DNA from: Ehretia macrophylla
Lineage: Eukaryota > Streptophyta > Magnoliopsida > Boraginales > Ehretiaceae
Direction of reading: 5' to 3'
Length of the DNA stretch: 64,000 bases
Assembly: GCA_037974665.1 (NCBI GenBank)
Contig: CM075765.1
Span: forward strand, 12,953,501 to 13,017,500
The translations under genes and the position numbers were made by a program. Below are positions 11,673-23,236 of this stretch, piece after piece. Under the pieces are notes generated by a model that was not told the origin of the DNA, searched no databases, and worked only from the letters and a program-made list of their open reading frames with translations. Numbering within the stretch: the first letter of the stretch is position 1; each line of letters starts with the position of its first letter.

Positions 11673-13310
11673 TATTCTTTTATTATTGTAGTTGGTTTAT
11701 ATTGGTTTCAATTGATGTGTTATATAGATTTCTCAAAGAAATCACAAGTAAAAAGAATCTCAATCTATCTTGGCAACTCAAAAGAGACAAAAGGTGAAGA
11801 AAAAAAAAATTCTTATTTTTTCACTTTATTACTTGAACAAGACTTTAGTATTGCCTATATTTATTATTACAGGTCAAAAGAAATATCTTAGATGTTCAAC
11901 ATCAGGAAATCCCGTCTTTAAATGCAAAAAATATTCTTTCAAATGACCCTCTTGGAACATCTCAAGTTGTAAACATTGAAATACAAGAAAGTATTATTTC
12001 AATCAACTCAGTAATGAATATCCAAGTAAGCTTTATAGTTACGTTCCATTAATCATTCATCTTGTATTTATTATTGACTAATCTATGATCAGTTAACCAT
12101 AATTTATTCATGATCAACAACTTACAAATGACTCTGGAATTCGTCATAGTTGTATGCAGCTCTTACAGGTTTACTTTTTATTCTCACTTTAGTTCATTTT
12201 TGTTGCTATTTGTGACTAACATTTTTCACATTTTCCCTATAATATTACATGCCAGCAATGTGCAGGATTTGTGACTTGCAATCCAAGTGATGGAGAAATG
12301 TACCAACTGATAACCAAGGATCAATTTTGCGAAGCAAGTGATACAATTGCCATGGACATGACCACCATTCGTCCACTAAACTCTATGGAATTGTATAAGA
12401 AATTATGAATTGAGATTTACTTCCACATACATGATAAGATTCTAGGTGTAGGTTTTGGAGTACTTTCTTTGCTTTTTGAATTTTAAGAATGGAGACTTAG
12501 CGTGATTAATTTGACAATTACTTTTAGAGATTATGTGTTTTCTATAGAAAGTTCTATTTTTGAGACAACTTATACACAAATCCTGTAATAGACAATTATT
12601 TATACTTTCTAAGACTACAAATATTGCAACGTGTCTTACTTAGAAGCAAATTTTCATATTACTGGAAAACTTTTAAGCAAACATGCGGAGTTGAACAAGG
12701 AATTGCTAATGTTCATAAAAGTTTGCACACAAATTCTGGGAAGTCTTCAAGTATTGATTGAAAGTGTTTGCTTCAAATGAATAAGATTTTTAGAGGTCAC
12801 ATCTTCTTTCTCCCTTTACCTCAGAAACGAATGTGTGATTATGAGGCTGATCATTTTGAAAATGCAATAATCAAATGAATCCAAGAACCAAAAAAAGGTC
12901 ACCCAAAATTCATGTAATAAATACACTTTATAACTAATCAAAAATCATAACCAGAAAGATTCAAAAGCCATAATTGATTGCTTCCTTAGAAAACAAACAT
13001 TACCAAAAACGCTCAAATTAGACCTTTTTTTTTTCTTTCCAAGAAAGACAAAGCACTTTGGCAGCTCCAGGTCAAGAATGACAAGAATAATCAGGAGAAT
13101 ACAAATGACACTACTAGTCTTTCTTCTTTCCTAAAACAATGAAAGACAAAAGCAAGATGAGCTCTCTAGAGTGAGATAAAAAGTGCGAGAAAATGATCTA
13201 TATCACCAATCAAAGCTAAAAAGCTAAGTGGATGATGATAAAGCTTCACTCAAGTGATATATAACATTACTCTAAAATAATGTCGAGTCTCATCATTTGC
13301 CTCCTGGATG
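11673..13310. other. MULE right-hand internal region without a clear gene
   Basis: AT-rich sequence downstream of the transposase, possibly with its last small exons and 3' end up to about 12650. From about 12650 to 13310 nothing recognisable was seen. Confidence 0.4.
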
Positions 13311-13311
13311 T

Positions 13312-13429
13312 AGTGGGAATAGTTATAGGGTCTTATCTCCATCCTCTATATAATATCTCATCTTCCTCGAAGTAGGGGCGGAAGGAGGGGGCACCGGGGG
13401 GGCCCAACCCCCCAACTTCCAAATATATA

Positions 13430-13496
<67 letters not shown>

Positions 13497-13640
13497 ATAT
13501 ATATATATATGTAGTGGGAATAGTTATAGGGTCTTATCTCCATCCTCTGTATAATATCTCATCTTCTTCGAAGCAGGGGCGGAAGAAGGGGGGACCGGGG
13601 GGGGGCCCAATCCCCCAACCTCCAAATATATATATATATA
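13312..13640. repeat. 200-bp direct duplication around a long (TA)n microsatellite
   Basis: GTAGTGGGAATAGTTATAGG with about 120 following bases occurs at about 13311 and again at 13512. The copies are separated by roughly 85 bp of almost pure TA repeat. Both copies carry the GGGGCGGAAG start of the hAT-like element and its G-rich start, so part of that element and its left flank were duplicated. Confidence 0.8.
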
Positions 13641-13963
13641 TTAAATTTTTTTTTAAAAAGTTAATTTGGCCCCCCCGAAATACAAAAAGAAAAGCGTTGT
13701 AGAAACTAACACCAATATGGCATTCGCCCTGGTGGTCAGAGATAAGCAATGATATGGTGTTGGTTGCGAGTTCAAGCCATAGTTGTTGTAATGATTTTTT
13801 TTTTCTAGTTTCTAGTTTTAAGTTGAGATTAAAAAAAAAAAATCCCACTTCCCTTTTCCAAATTAAAACTGTAAAAATTGAGTCTCTTTTCTACAAACCT
13901 AAAAAATACTGTACAAAAAAAACGTTCGCCCCTTCCAACATTCTAATTCTGGCTCCGCCCCTG
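13373..13963. mobile_element. hAT-type MITE inside the MULE
   Basis: It starts TAGGGGCGGA and ends TCCGCCCCTG. It is flanked by the 8-bp duplication CCTCGAAG (13365-13372) and CCTCGAAA (13964-13971). Short inverted ends and an 8-bp duplication fit hAT. There is no transposase gene, and much of it is TA repeat and poly-A/T. Confidence 0.75.
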
Positions 13964-14339
13964 CCTCGAAACATTCAAATGTCCAAGATCTGCACTTCCT
14001 CTTGTAATTAAGGTAGTTTTCTTCCCTTCCTACATTTCCCCTAATATCAAATGTTAAGGGCTGCTAATTATGCTAGTTGTTGATGGTGTTCTTGAACTAT
14101 GGCTAAACCAAGACTATTGCGTTTCTGCTTTTGCCTCTCCCATGCTTTGTGGTTTTGGAACCAGTAAAACACATTTTTGCCTTCAATCTTGCCATACCTA
14201 CTGAGTTGTGTAGTGATTTGCTCAATCTGTTGGGTGTTAGGCACGCGCATCCCCCTCTATACAACATTTCTAGAAACATCCAAATTAGACCTTCACAAAT
14301 CAATCAAGCCCAAGTATAATTAACACATTTACAAACAAA

Positions 14340-15345
14340 ATCGCAAAAAATACAAAACTAAAAGATTAAAACCTCAAGGAAAACATACCTTAAAACTCTC
14401 TACTTTCATGCAAATTCGAAGACCAATCGAAAGTTGAAAAACAAAATCAACAGAAACCCAATGAAAATCAATCAAGACAGAAGAAAATTCTAGCGAAACA
14501 GAGCATGAAAATGGCAAAAAATTAAATTGTAGCTATCAATAAAAATGGAGACATTCACCAAAAATCCATCATCAAAATCTAATTATGCCACAAACCCATA
14601 TCTCAGAACTTGGAAACATAAAAGCTATGAATAAAAACAAGGACAATCCTCCAAACCGCCAACGTCAAAATCCAATCTTTCCACAAACCCATTTCTCAAA
14701 AGTTATATAAAAAAAACCATATGAGCAATTAACGTCTCTGCTTGACCAGAGAGCAAATAAAAAGCTATTAACAAAAGAAAAGAATGAAGCAGCTCACTTT
14801 TTCTTTCTTTTTGGTTTGTCTTTCTTTCTCGTTGACGTAAACTAGGGGCTTGTTTTTGCTGAACTGATTTGAGAAGTTCTAGTTTTTTTTTTTTTGGTAA
14901 AGGGGGAGTTCTGCTTAGGTTAACAAAAAAAGAAACGATGTTAAGAATAAACGTTAAGAAAAAACGTTAGACGAGAGAGAAAAAAAGAATAAAAAATAAG
15001 GAGAGAAAAAGAATAAACAATGAGAGAGAGAAAATTTGAGTCTGCCACCTTGGCATGCCATGTCAATATACCAACTAAGAAGTGGTATAAAAGTGATAAA
15101 ATTAAAGTGATGTATATCATTGCTCATTCAGTATTAATCCAACCTTCATTCTCAAGAAATTTTTAGGTGGCTCAATTGCAAGGGCATAGACTACACACTT
15201 TTGCTTGTCTTTTTTTGTTGAAGACACTAAAATAAATAAACTCAATTCTCTAACAATTTAAACTTTTAGATGGGATTTAATTCACATTGTATTCGAGCCG
15301 ATGATTCGAAAATTTTTACAAGTACTTTCAAAAAACTTTGGGGAT
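14340..15345 (-). repeat. Right terminal inverted repeat of the MULE
   Basis: Reverse complement of about 1320-2335. Roughly 90% of positions agree by eye over most of the length, with several small indels. Confidence 0.85.
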
Positions 15346-15361
15346 CATTGCATTGTATGAT

Positions 15362-15436
15362 GGACTCTCGATGGGGCTAGCTAAGTGGTAGACTCAAACA
15401 ACGGAGTAAGTTTGCGATGACTCATAGTTCTAATGG
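15362..15436 (+). mobile_element. Possible tRNA-derived SINE head, cut by the CACTA element
   Basis: TAGCTAAGTGGTAGAC resembles a pol III A box. About 40 bp on, AGTTCTAATGG (continuing CGGC after the CACTA element at 18058) resembles a decayed B box (GGTTCRAATGGC). Weak, based only on two short boxes with the right spacing. Confidence 0.3.
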
Positions 15437-18057
15437 CACTATAAGAAAAATTGTCAAAAGCGACAATTTGTCTTCTTTTCGTCGCCCAAAAAGCGACGAA
15501 AATAAGACAAAACTTTTCATACATGAATAGTGATAATTTTGAGACAATTTGGAGATGACTTAGACATGTTGTCTCCAAACCATCTCCCAATGGCGACAAT
15601 TTAGGGACGGTTTTACAAGTTGTCTCCAAATAGATGCCAATATCAGACGGTTTGGAGACCATTTATCTATGTCGTCTCCAAACTGTCTCCTAATGGAGAC
15701 GGTTTTATGAGTCGTCTCTAGATAGTCGTCAACATGAAACAGTTTGGAGATGGACATGAGAAGTTTTCGTTTTTCGTCTCCTTTTTGTCTCTAATCGGAG
15801 ACGAATTAGAGACAGAAAAAAAGGATGTCGTCTCCAATTCGTCTCTTAGCGGAGACGAAATGGAGACGAAAAATTATTAATAATTAATAATTAAATTATT
15901 ATTAATAATTTACCATAAACTTGTAATTAAATTACTAATTAAATAGTAAATAAATTAATAATGATAAATAACTAGTTATCTTAATTAATTTAATTTTTTC
16001 ATAATTTTTTAATAAAAATCTCAATACTTCCTTTTTCAAAAAAATCTCCATAAATTAACTACTTTATTTTAATCTAAAATTTAAGTTAATATTAATAATT
16101 AATAATTAAATTATTATTAATAATTTACCCTAAACTTAGAATTAAATTACTAATTAAATAAATTAATAATGATAAATGACTACTTATCTAAATAAATTTT
16201 CTTAATACTTCCTTTTTAAAATAAATCCCCATAAATTAAATAAAACAAATCCCCAAAATCAAAAGGAGACGGACCCACCCAAAAAGGGACGGACCAATGG
16301 GTCCGTCTCCAAAAAGATGAACCCAATAGGTCCTTTTGGGAGACGGACCGTCCGTCACCAAAAAATTAGGTCTGCCTCCAAAAAGATTTTGGAGACAGTG
16401 GTTCAAGTGGCTGGAAATTCCAGCCGCTTGAACCACTTTGTTTGAAAAAAAATTATTTAAAAAAAAAAAGTTGTGCCAAGTCCTTTGCACACGATTCAAG
16501 TGGCTGGAAATTTCAACCACTTGAACCATTTTTTTCATTTTTCCCTAAAAGATTTTTGGGGTGATATTCAAACAAAAAAAAAAGTTGTGCCAAGTCCTTT
16601 GACAGGACTTGGCACACAATTCAAGTGGCTAGAATTTCCATCCACTTGAACCATTTTTTTCATTTTCCCCAAAAGATTTTTGGGTGAAAATTCAAAAAAA
16701 AAAAAAATTGAACATAACCCTCCCCTCTTTTCTTCCTTTCTCTTACCTCATACTTCCAAGAGTTCACTCACTTTTGACCTCATTTTAAGGTAATTTCTTT
16801 TTTTACTTTTATTTAAATTTTTGGAATTTGTTTTGTTTTTATATAATGCCAAATATATGTATACATAATGATTTTAAGTTTTTTCTCTTTTTAATTTCAG
16901 TCTTTTTTTTTGATTACATATGTAGATATGTTATATATATATATATATATATGTCACATTGTAGATATAGATAAATATATGTATATAGTGTTTTTTTATT
17001 ATGATTTTAGATTTTTTCTATACTACCACCTTTTTTTGGATTATATATGTATTATGTATGTATGTCATATATACGTATATATAAATAATAGATTTAGGTA
17101 AATATATATAGTTTTGGTAGTTTTTTCATGATTTTAAGGTTTTTTTTAAAAAAATTTCAGCTTTATTTAGTTTTTTTTTCCCTTCATATGTATATATATG
17201 TGTGTGTGTGTGTGTGTGTATAACTGATAGATTTAGGTAAATATATGAGTTTTTGTAGTTTTATCATGAGTTTAGGATTTTTTTTTTTTTAAAAATCAGA
17301 TTTATTTTGGTTTTTCTTTATATATATATATAGTATATATAGATGTATATATATATATTTTGTAGTTCTATCAAGATTTTTTTTTTATTAACCTCCATTT
17401 TAAGTTTTTTTTAAAAATTCCAGCTTTATTTATTTATTTTGTCCTTTCATATATGTAAATATATTGTGTATACATATATATATATATATGCGTGTGTGTG
17501 TGTGTGTGTGTATGTGTGTATGTGTATAAGTGACAGATTTAGATAAATATATGATTTTTGTAGTTTCATAATGATATGAAGGTTTTTTTAAAAAAATTTT
17601 AAATTTTGGCAACGGTTTGTAGACGACAATTTTTGGAGACTGTTTGGAAATGCAATGTGGTTGGAGACGATTTAGAGACAGAAATAATTGGAGACGAATT
17701 AGAGACTAACTGTAAGGGAGATGAATCAAAGACGATTTTCTTATGGAGACGAACAGGAGATGAACATGGGAAGGGAGACGAAATGGAGATGACTTGGAAA
17801 AAGTGACGAATTGGAGACGACTTGGAAAGGGAGACAGTTTGGAGACGACACAAAAAAGGAGAGACGAATCGGAGACGAACAACATTTGCAACGAAAGGGA
17901 GACGAATGTGGTTCGTCGCCTTTTGAGACGAAATAGAAACGAGCTTCAATTTTTTTGACGACTCTAAGGGTGACAACCGAATTTCATCTCCTTTTCGTCT
18001 CCTTTCCAGATTAGAGACAAAAATGTGTCGTCTCCCTTTCTAAAATTTCTTGTAGTG
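15437..18057. mobile_element. Non-autonomous CACTA (En/Spm) element
   Basis: It starts CACTATAAGAAAAATT and ends AAATTTCTTGTAGTG, the classic CACTA inverted ends. It is flanked by TGG (15434-15436) and CGG (18058-18060), a 3-bp duplication with one change. Subterminal fields at about 15455-15865 and 17605-18035 are dense in GGAGACGA or its complement, the kind of array bound by CACTA TNPA-like proteins. The 2.6 kb holds no transposase; the middle is AT-rich with TA and TG microsatellites. A mobiliser elsewhere in the genome would have been required. Confidence 0.88.
16401..16655. repeat. Three spaced copies of a 36-bp imperfect palindrome
   Basis: GTTCAAGTGGCTGGAAATT...CCGCTTGAACCAC at 16401-16437 recurs at about 16494-16530 and 16618-16654. 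The copies are separated by poly-A and GTGCCAAGTCCTTTG blocks. Each copy can fold into a hairpin. They lie inside the CACTA element. Confidence 0.75.
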
Positions 18058-18060
18058 CGG

Positions 18061-18698
18061 CTTAAAAGTCAAGCCATTTTAAGAGCTCCTTTTGCTTAAT
18101 TCTGATCTTGTATATATTTTTGCAAGTACTAAAAAAGTTGATTGTCCTTAAACTCTGCTTGGATTACAGAATTCAAGCCTCAATCTAATAATATTTTTGT
18201 ATGAATTTGAATAATCATAAACCACACGTCGAATGTCCATTCTGATTCAAGGGAGGCTCAACTAAGGTTATATGCAAATAATTATTAAGAATGTCTCACC
18301 CATTTATCTTTCTTCATGAACATACATAGTGAATGTAGGAGATGAGTAAGGGTCGTGGCATCAAGAGGTTAGCTTCTTGGTAATATGGCTCACTCGAAAT
18401 CCCGCCTGGAATCACATGCTTGCAATCATCAAATAACGGTTTCAGAGGATTATTATTTATCGTGGCATTCTTGATCGTGTTGACGATCTAGATAATTTCA
18501 TATATAACATCTTGGTAATAATAAAGTGAAATACATTATCATCAGCTCATCGACAATCATAACATATACGGACATCATACTTCACACAATCATGTTCATA
18601 TTACAATTATCTTTCTTAACTGTGTGGTCTGAGAATATTTAAAGGCTAATTGCTTTATACATATCGTCCATGGATTTACATATACATATATCTTCAAT
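18061..18698. other. Gene-free stretch downstream of the FLZ gene
   Basis: Presumably holds the 3' untranslated region of the minus-strand FLZ gene close to 18698. Otherwise no feature was recognised. Confidence 0.4.
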
Positions 18699-20106
18699 TC
18701 AAGCAGCTCTTATGGTCTCGCTTTTGCTGGAGGCCTCTGAGGCCATTTGAGAGTGATTGTGATGATTTTTTGCAGTCTTTGAAACTGCCAATTTGCACTT
18801 CTCTTTTCTTTCGTCCTGTTTCATCTTTTCTTCCCTACACTCTAGACTACAAAATGCTGAATCACCTCTGTACCCACAAACAATAAATAAAAAGAATGAC
18901 TTCATTATTAAATAAAGAGGGAAAAAAATTAAAAAAATAAAATAAACACCATGAGAATTAATTATGCAAGTGCTATGATGACCCTTCAAATATTAGAGTA
19001 TCAAAAAGTGTTTCAATTCTCTCGTTTTCTTATTCTCTCCTTTCTAAGATAAGTTAAATTATGGATTATCAAATTTGATTCTTTTATAAATTTCATTCAT
19101 TCATTTTAAGATTAATTTTACACACTTTTTTTCTAAACGATATAAAGTTTATTAATTTATTAATCCAAATCTAATATGATATTTATAATTCACCTTATTG
19201 GGGAAAGAAAGAACTAGAAAATGAGAGTCTCGTTACCCATAAATAAATCTAACAAAATATATACATATATATATACTAAAAAATGATCTAAATTGCACTA
19301 GCTAACTGGAAATATACCCATGCTATGAAAAAATAAGCCTAGGGTAAAAGTAAGGCATCGAAAAAGGAAAAAGATACAAGAGTTTTGAGTAATAAATCTT
19401 TCCTAACTTCAAAGAAATCATAAAGTAAAATGTTTTCTTAAAAAAAACATGACAAGAAATTCACTTTAAATAAAATAACATAAAAATTACTTTAAAGTTA
19501 TAAATTTTGTGGTATAATTGGACATCTCAACTCATATACTAAATTAATCAAGAGTTCGGCAATACTAAAAAGAGGAAGATGAAAGTTTAAATTTAAAAAT
19601 TTTGACCATAATAAATTAGTACTCGATTATTCTATCTAATATTTGCAGGCATAATAAGTAAAATCTTGATGAAATTTGATGCACATATTTCTCTCATCGT
19701 TTCTAACACTCAAGTAAAGGCTTATCACGAATACACAAATACAGGAGACAAACACACACACACAAGGAGATCAAGGCTACCTGTACATGTAGATATCACG
19801 ACCAGGTGCTAAACCTCGGTTACATAGGCCACATGTCCTCAAGAAATGAGCAGGCTCTATATGATCATCACCTACACCCCTCGACAACATGGCCATCGAA
19901 CGTTGATCATATTCAATTTGCCCCAACATCACATGCTCTCCTAGATCTCCCAAAGCCTTCGACTCATTGATTACAAAATTCTGATGATCCAACGTTGTTG
20001 GTGTTGGTGTTGGTGTTGTTGCCTCCATGTTGCCCACATCAACTGTGATCCTCGTCATGCTTGTTGACCTCCTATAAGGAGGCCTTGGACGCTTTCCCAA
20101 CATCAT
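18699..20106 (-). CDS. FLZ: FLZ (FCS-like zinc finger, DUF581) protein
   Basis: Exon 1 is 20106-19781 and exon 2 is 18867-18699, with a GT-AG intron of 913 bp. The product is 164 aa. It opens MMLGKRPRPPYRRSTSMTRI, the basic N-terminal signature of a plant FLZ subgroup (R-x-S/T-x-SM-T). A low-complexity Thr-Pro run is at about 29-38. The FLZ finger spans about 88-132 with Cys92, Cys95, Cys115 and Cys119 (FLRTCGLCNRGLAPGRDIYM, then FCSLECREEKMKQDE). The tail is charged and Ser-rich. The intron falls inside the finger (after MYR), as is common in the family. FLZ proteins are plant-specific adaptors that bind SnRK1 kinase subunits through the finger; this role is known for the family and only inferred here. 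The start was chosen at the double ATG beginning the MMLGKR motif; an upstream in-frame ATG (20166) would add only a His-Thr run encoded by a GT microsatellite. Confidence 0.93.
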
Positions 20107-20144
20107 ATCTAGAGACCGAATTGAAATGCGTTTGTGTGTGTTGT

Positions 20145-20296
20145 GTGTGTGTGTGTGTGTGTGCAAGTGAGAGTGAGATATAAGGGTAAGAAGTGGAGAT
20201 AAACAAGAATGGTGAAGGGTGTGTGTGTGTGTGTGTGTGCAAGTGAGAGTGAGATATAAGGGTAGGAAGTGGAGATAAACAAGAATGGTGAAGGGT
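20145..20296 (-). repeat. 76-bp tandem duplication with (GT)n in the FLZ leader
   Basis: 20145-20220 and 20221-20296 are two copies of one unit: a GT run, then GTGCAAGTGAGAGTGAGATA and about 40 more bases, with a single mismatch. They lie 39-190 bp upstream of the FLZ start codon, probably in the transcribed leader or core promoter. The duplication looks recent. Confidence 0.9.
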
Positions 20297-20441
20297 TGAG
20301 ACTCAATCTGAAGCGTTGGATTTGTTAGGCATAACCAAAGAATCTAATTATTTAGTCACTTTTCTTTATTCTATAGTTTTTTCCTCCATTTGATTATTTA
20401 ATATTTTTTTCTCAATTGATTGTGGTGATGACGACCAAAGT

Positions 20442-20449
20442 TATAAATA
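20442..20449 (-). promoter_or_regulatory. Possible TATA box of the FLZ gene
   Basis: TATTTATA on the minus strand, about 335 bp upstream of the start codon. It is plausible if the leader is about 300 nt and includes the 76-bp duplication. No other support. Confidence 0.3.
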
Positions 20450-20499
20450 GAGTGATGTTTGCTGTGCCTTTTTGGTTATTGGAAGATTCAGAAATGACA

Positions 20500-21890
20500 T
20501 CTCAACGGTCGAAGAGAGTGTTCGACCCGACAAGGGAAAGTTACACATTCAGTGGGCGGTGAATATTCCTATTTCTGGTAGACTTGCAGCAATAGAATTC
20601 CCACGACTTTGGGGAAAGAAGTAGCATAGACTTTTCTTTTTCTTTTTTTTTTTAAATGAGAAATTTACCATAAACACTACTATATTATATTAAGGTTATA
20701 AATTTTGTGATGTAGCGACACACTTCAACGTATGTTTAAGATTATTTAAAAGTTAAAATAATATTTGTGATGAACTGATATAAATTTTTAATTTAAATTT
20801 TTTTAATTATAACAAGTTACAATCCGATCATTTCATCTTTTTGGATCTAGAGAAGCTAACATAGATCCTCGGCTCAAAAGAGTCTTGGTCCATGATTGAA
20901 ATGGTCCTTACCTGCTTGGCAAGTGACCCCCGAATTCATGTTTTATATTCTCTTTTTCTATATATTCTCTCTCTCTCTTATATAAACTTTTTTTCTTCTA
21001 TCTGTTCCTTTCACCCTTTCTTTTCTCATGCCATATATTGTATGCCTTTTGAAGTGATGTAAAGGCAAAGAAAAAGAATAGAAAATCGTGCCATTTAGTC
21101 CTTATTGCGATCAAAATTTGTTAAAATAAATTATACGAGAATTTGTATTCTATGAATATTTGTATTTATAAATGAACTTTTTTATTTTGGAATTGTAAAA
21201 TAGTATTAAGTCAATTTTATGATTTATAAATATATTTATTGTAGGTATTCCTTTTTCTATCCCTATATCTTGCAGCTTTGTTTTTAAAACTTTGATAGAA
21301 ATTTGTATTTATCAACAATACTAATTAATTTTAAAATTAAAATTAATTAATTAATATTGAAGAATAGATAACAAAAATAAATAATTTGTGATTTTAGATG
21401 GCTAAGTATGTTAAGACTAGTTAGAAATAAGGATAGATAAATAAATAACTTATGATTTGAGCATCTAATTTGAAAACAAAAAATAAGCTTGGATTAAAAA
21501 GAAGAACTAACTACATAGGAATAAGAACAAAAAATAAAAGCAGTAAAAAAGGAAAAAACTTAGAGGATAGTTTAGTCTATAAAAGATGAACAACTAATTT
21601 GGTGGCTTTGAATTGCAAATTCCACCTCTTGAGCAAGGATTTGGGTAAAGTTGAGTAAATCTAAGATTTACAAATCTTGGATTTCTAATATATTTTTTTT
21701 AAAAGGTGCTTCCAAACACAAAAAGTTAAATTTGTAAATTAATGAATTCTGTAAAATTTTATAGAATTCATTTATTCCAAATAGTATGAAAATGTTAATC
21801 ATAAATTTGCATAGTTGAAAGTAGCCCCTTCAATAAGCGGCAAATGCATATAATCTAAAATTTGGATTAAAGCTTCCACTAACCTCATTA
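20500..21890. other. AT-rich gene-free region
   Basis: Holds the second copy of the short repeat at 21262-21330 (see 546-612). No ORF of note and no other recognised element. Confidence 0.4.
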
Positions 21891-21900
21891 TTTTTTAATA

Positions 21901-22335
21901 GGGTAAATGTCATAAATAGTACATTATCTTTGGTCTAATTGACACTTTCATCTATTATCTTTCCCAATGAATCTTTTAATCCATTATTTTTAACATTATT
22001 GATATCGTTAGTCCAACTCGTCTTTTTTGTCTACTTTTTAACGTTAAAATTACTTGATGTGAACGTGGCATGCATGTGTATACTTTTGACGTTGTTGCTT
22101 GAACATATCTAACACATCTGCATCTTGTGTTAAGAATACTAATGCCAATTTTAACTTTAAAAAATTAAGATATTACAATACACGTGATTTTAACGTTAAA
22201 AATTAGACGAAAAAGACGAGTTGGATTAACAAGTCAATAATATTAAACATAATGGACTAAAAGATTCATTTGAAAAAATAAATGATAAAAGTGTCAATTA
22301 GACCAAAGATAATAGACTATTTATGACATTTACCC
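21901..22335. mobile_element. MULE-type MITE with long inverted ends
   Basis: GGGTAAATGTCATAAATAGT at the start is repeated in reverse complement at the end, and the complementarity continues inward for about 180 bp. TTTTTAATA (21892-21900) and TTTCTAATA (22336-22344) form a 9-bp target duplication with one change. No coding capacity. The inner core contains AACGTTAAAA blocks in both orientations. Confidence 0.85.
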
Positions 22336-22344
22336 TTTCTAATA

Positions 22345-23228
22345 TTTTTTAATTTGCAAAACCAGTTAAAGTCCGTATTCTGATTAATTTTGATCTCGAA
22401 GACCATCTTAACTCCCACAAATTCTAATTTTAAAATTATTTTAACCCTCTGTAATAATATATCCTGAATTCGTTTTGACCTTCAATCATAGCGTACTATC
22501 TTCCCTTCCCTCAAACCCTACATCACCCTCCCCCACACCCCCAGTTTCCACCCTCACCAGCAAAGACAAAATATAACAAAGTTAGAGTGACAAAAGGTCA
22601 TTAATTGAACATCAGTTTCAAACTACAAGTTTGGACTATAGGGATCCGACAAGACCACGGCAAAATTGGAATGATATGTTACAAACCACCAAAATAAAAT
22701 TAGAATTGATATAAGAACTTTGAACCAAGCCAAGGTTAAAGATTTTGTCCGACAAAAAGAAAGGGTTAGAGATTTTGGACGGTGAAGTTGAGTGCTATAT
22801 GACCCTATTAATGCCGAGTACATTGAATCTCTACTTTTTTTTACTTCTTCATTTTCGAATTCTATGAAGGTTCGAAGAATGGTATGGCAGGTCAATGCAT
22901 TTTTCCTTTCTTCTTTTTTCTTTCTGTTTTCTCCTTTATTACGAGAAACTTACCCTAAATCATATTAGATTTACATCATGATTACAAATTCCATGATGAT
23001 ACGCACGAATCAATGCATGTTCAAATCAGTTAAGGACTTAATAATATTTATGATGGGAATAATTTTTTATTCTCTTTTTTATGGGTTTCGTTTCCTAGTC
23101 AAAGTTGAATTATCTAACCCATTAACAGAAGTTGATTGACCATAGTTATTATGAAGGTTTTCCTTTTCAACAGCAAGGAATATGTCGTGAGATCAACTTG
23201 GAAGTCAATAACGTGGCAATACCTTATT
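22345..23228. other. Gene-free region
   Basis: A C-rich patch (about 22500-22560) and AT-rich sequence. The open frames seen have no recognisable domain. Nothing supported. Confidence 0.4.
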
Positions 23229-23236
23229 GGGGTTGT

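Larger units (their letters stand above)
1311..15349 (+). mobile_element. Mutator-like element (MULE) with long inverted ends and FAR1-type transposase
   Basis: Roughly 1-kb terminal inverted repeats (about 1320-2335 and 14340-15345, outermost similarity AATGAGCCCC versus the complement of GGGGATCATT) enclose a degenerate FAR1/MULE transposase. Without the inserted LTR elements (4431-11202) the MULE is about 7.3 kb. The expected 9-11-bp target duplication was not found, so the exact ends are uncertain by about 15 bp. It carries stops and frameshifts in the transposase and cannot be autonomous now. It interrupts the gypsy-type leader on its left. FHY3/FAR1 transcription factors descend from this transposase family. 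Confidence 0.85.

Noticed and set aside
13358-13702. Open frames of alternating Tyr-Ile around 13358-13702
   Set aside because: They are translations of the (TA)n microsatellite.
20109-20306. His-Thr-rich N-terminal extension or separate ORF upstream of FLZ
   Set aside because: Encoded by the GT microsatellite; FLZ relatives begin at the MLGKRPRPP motif.
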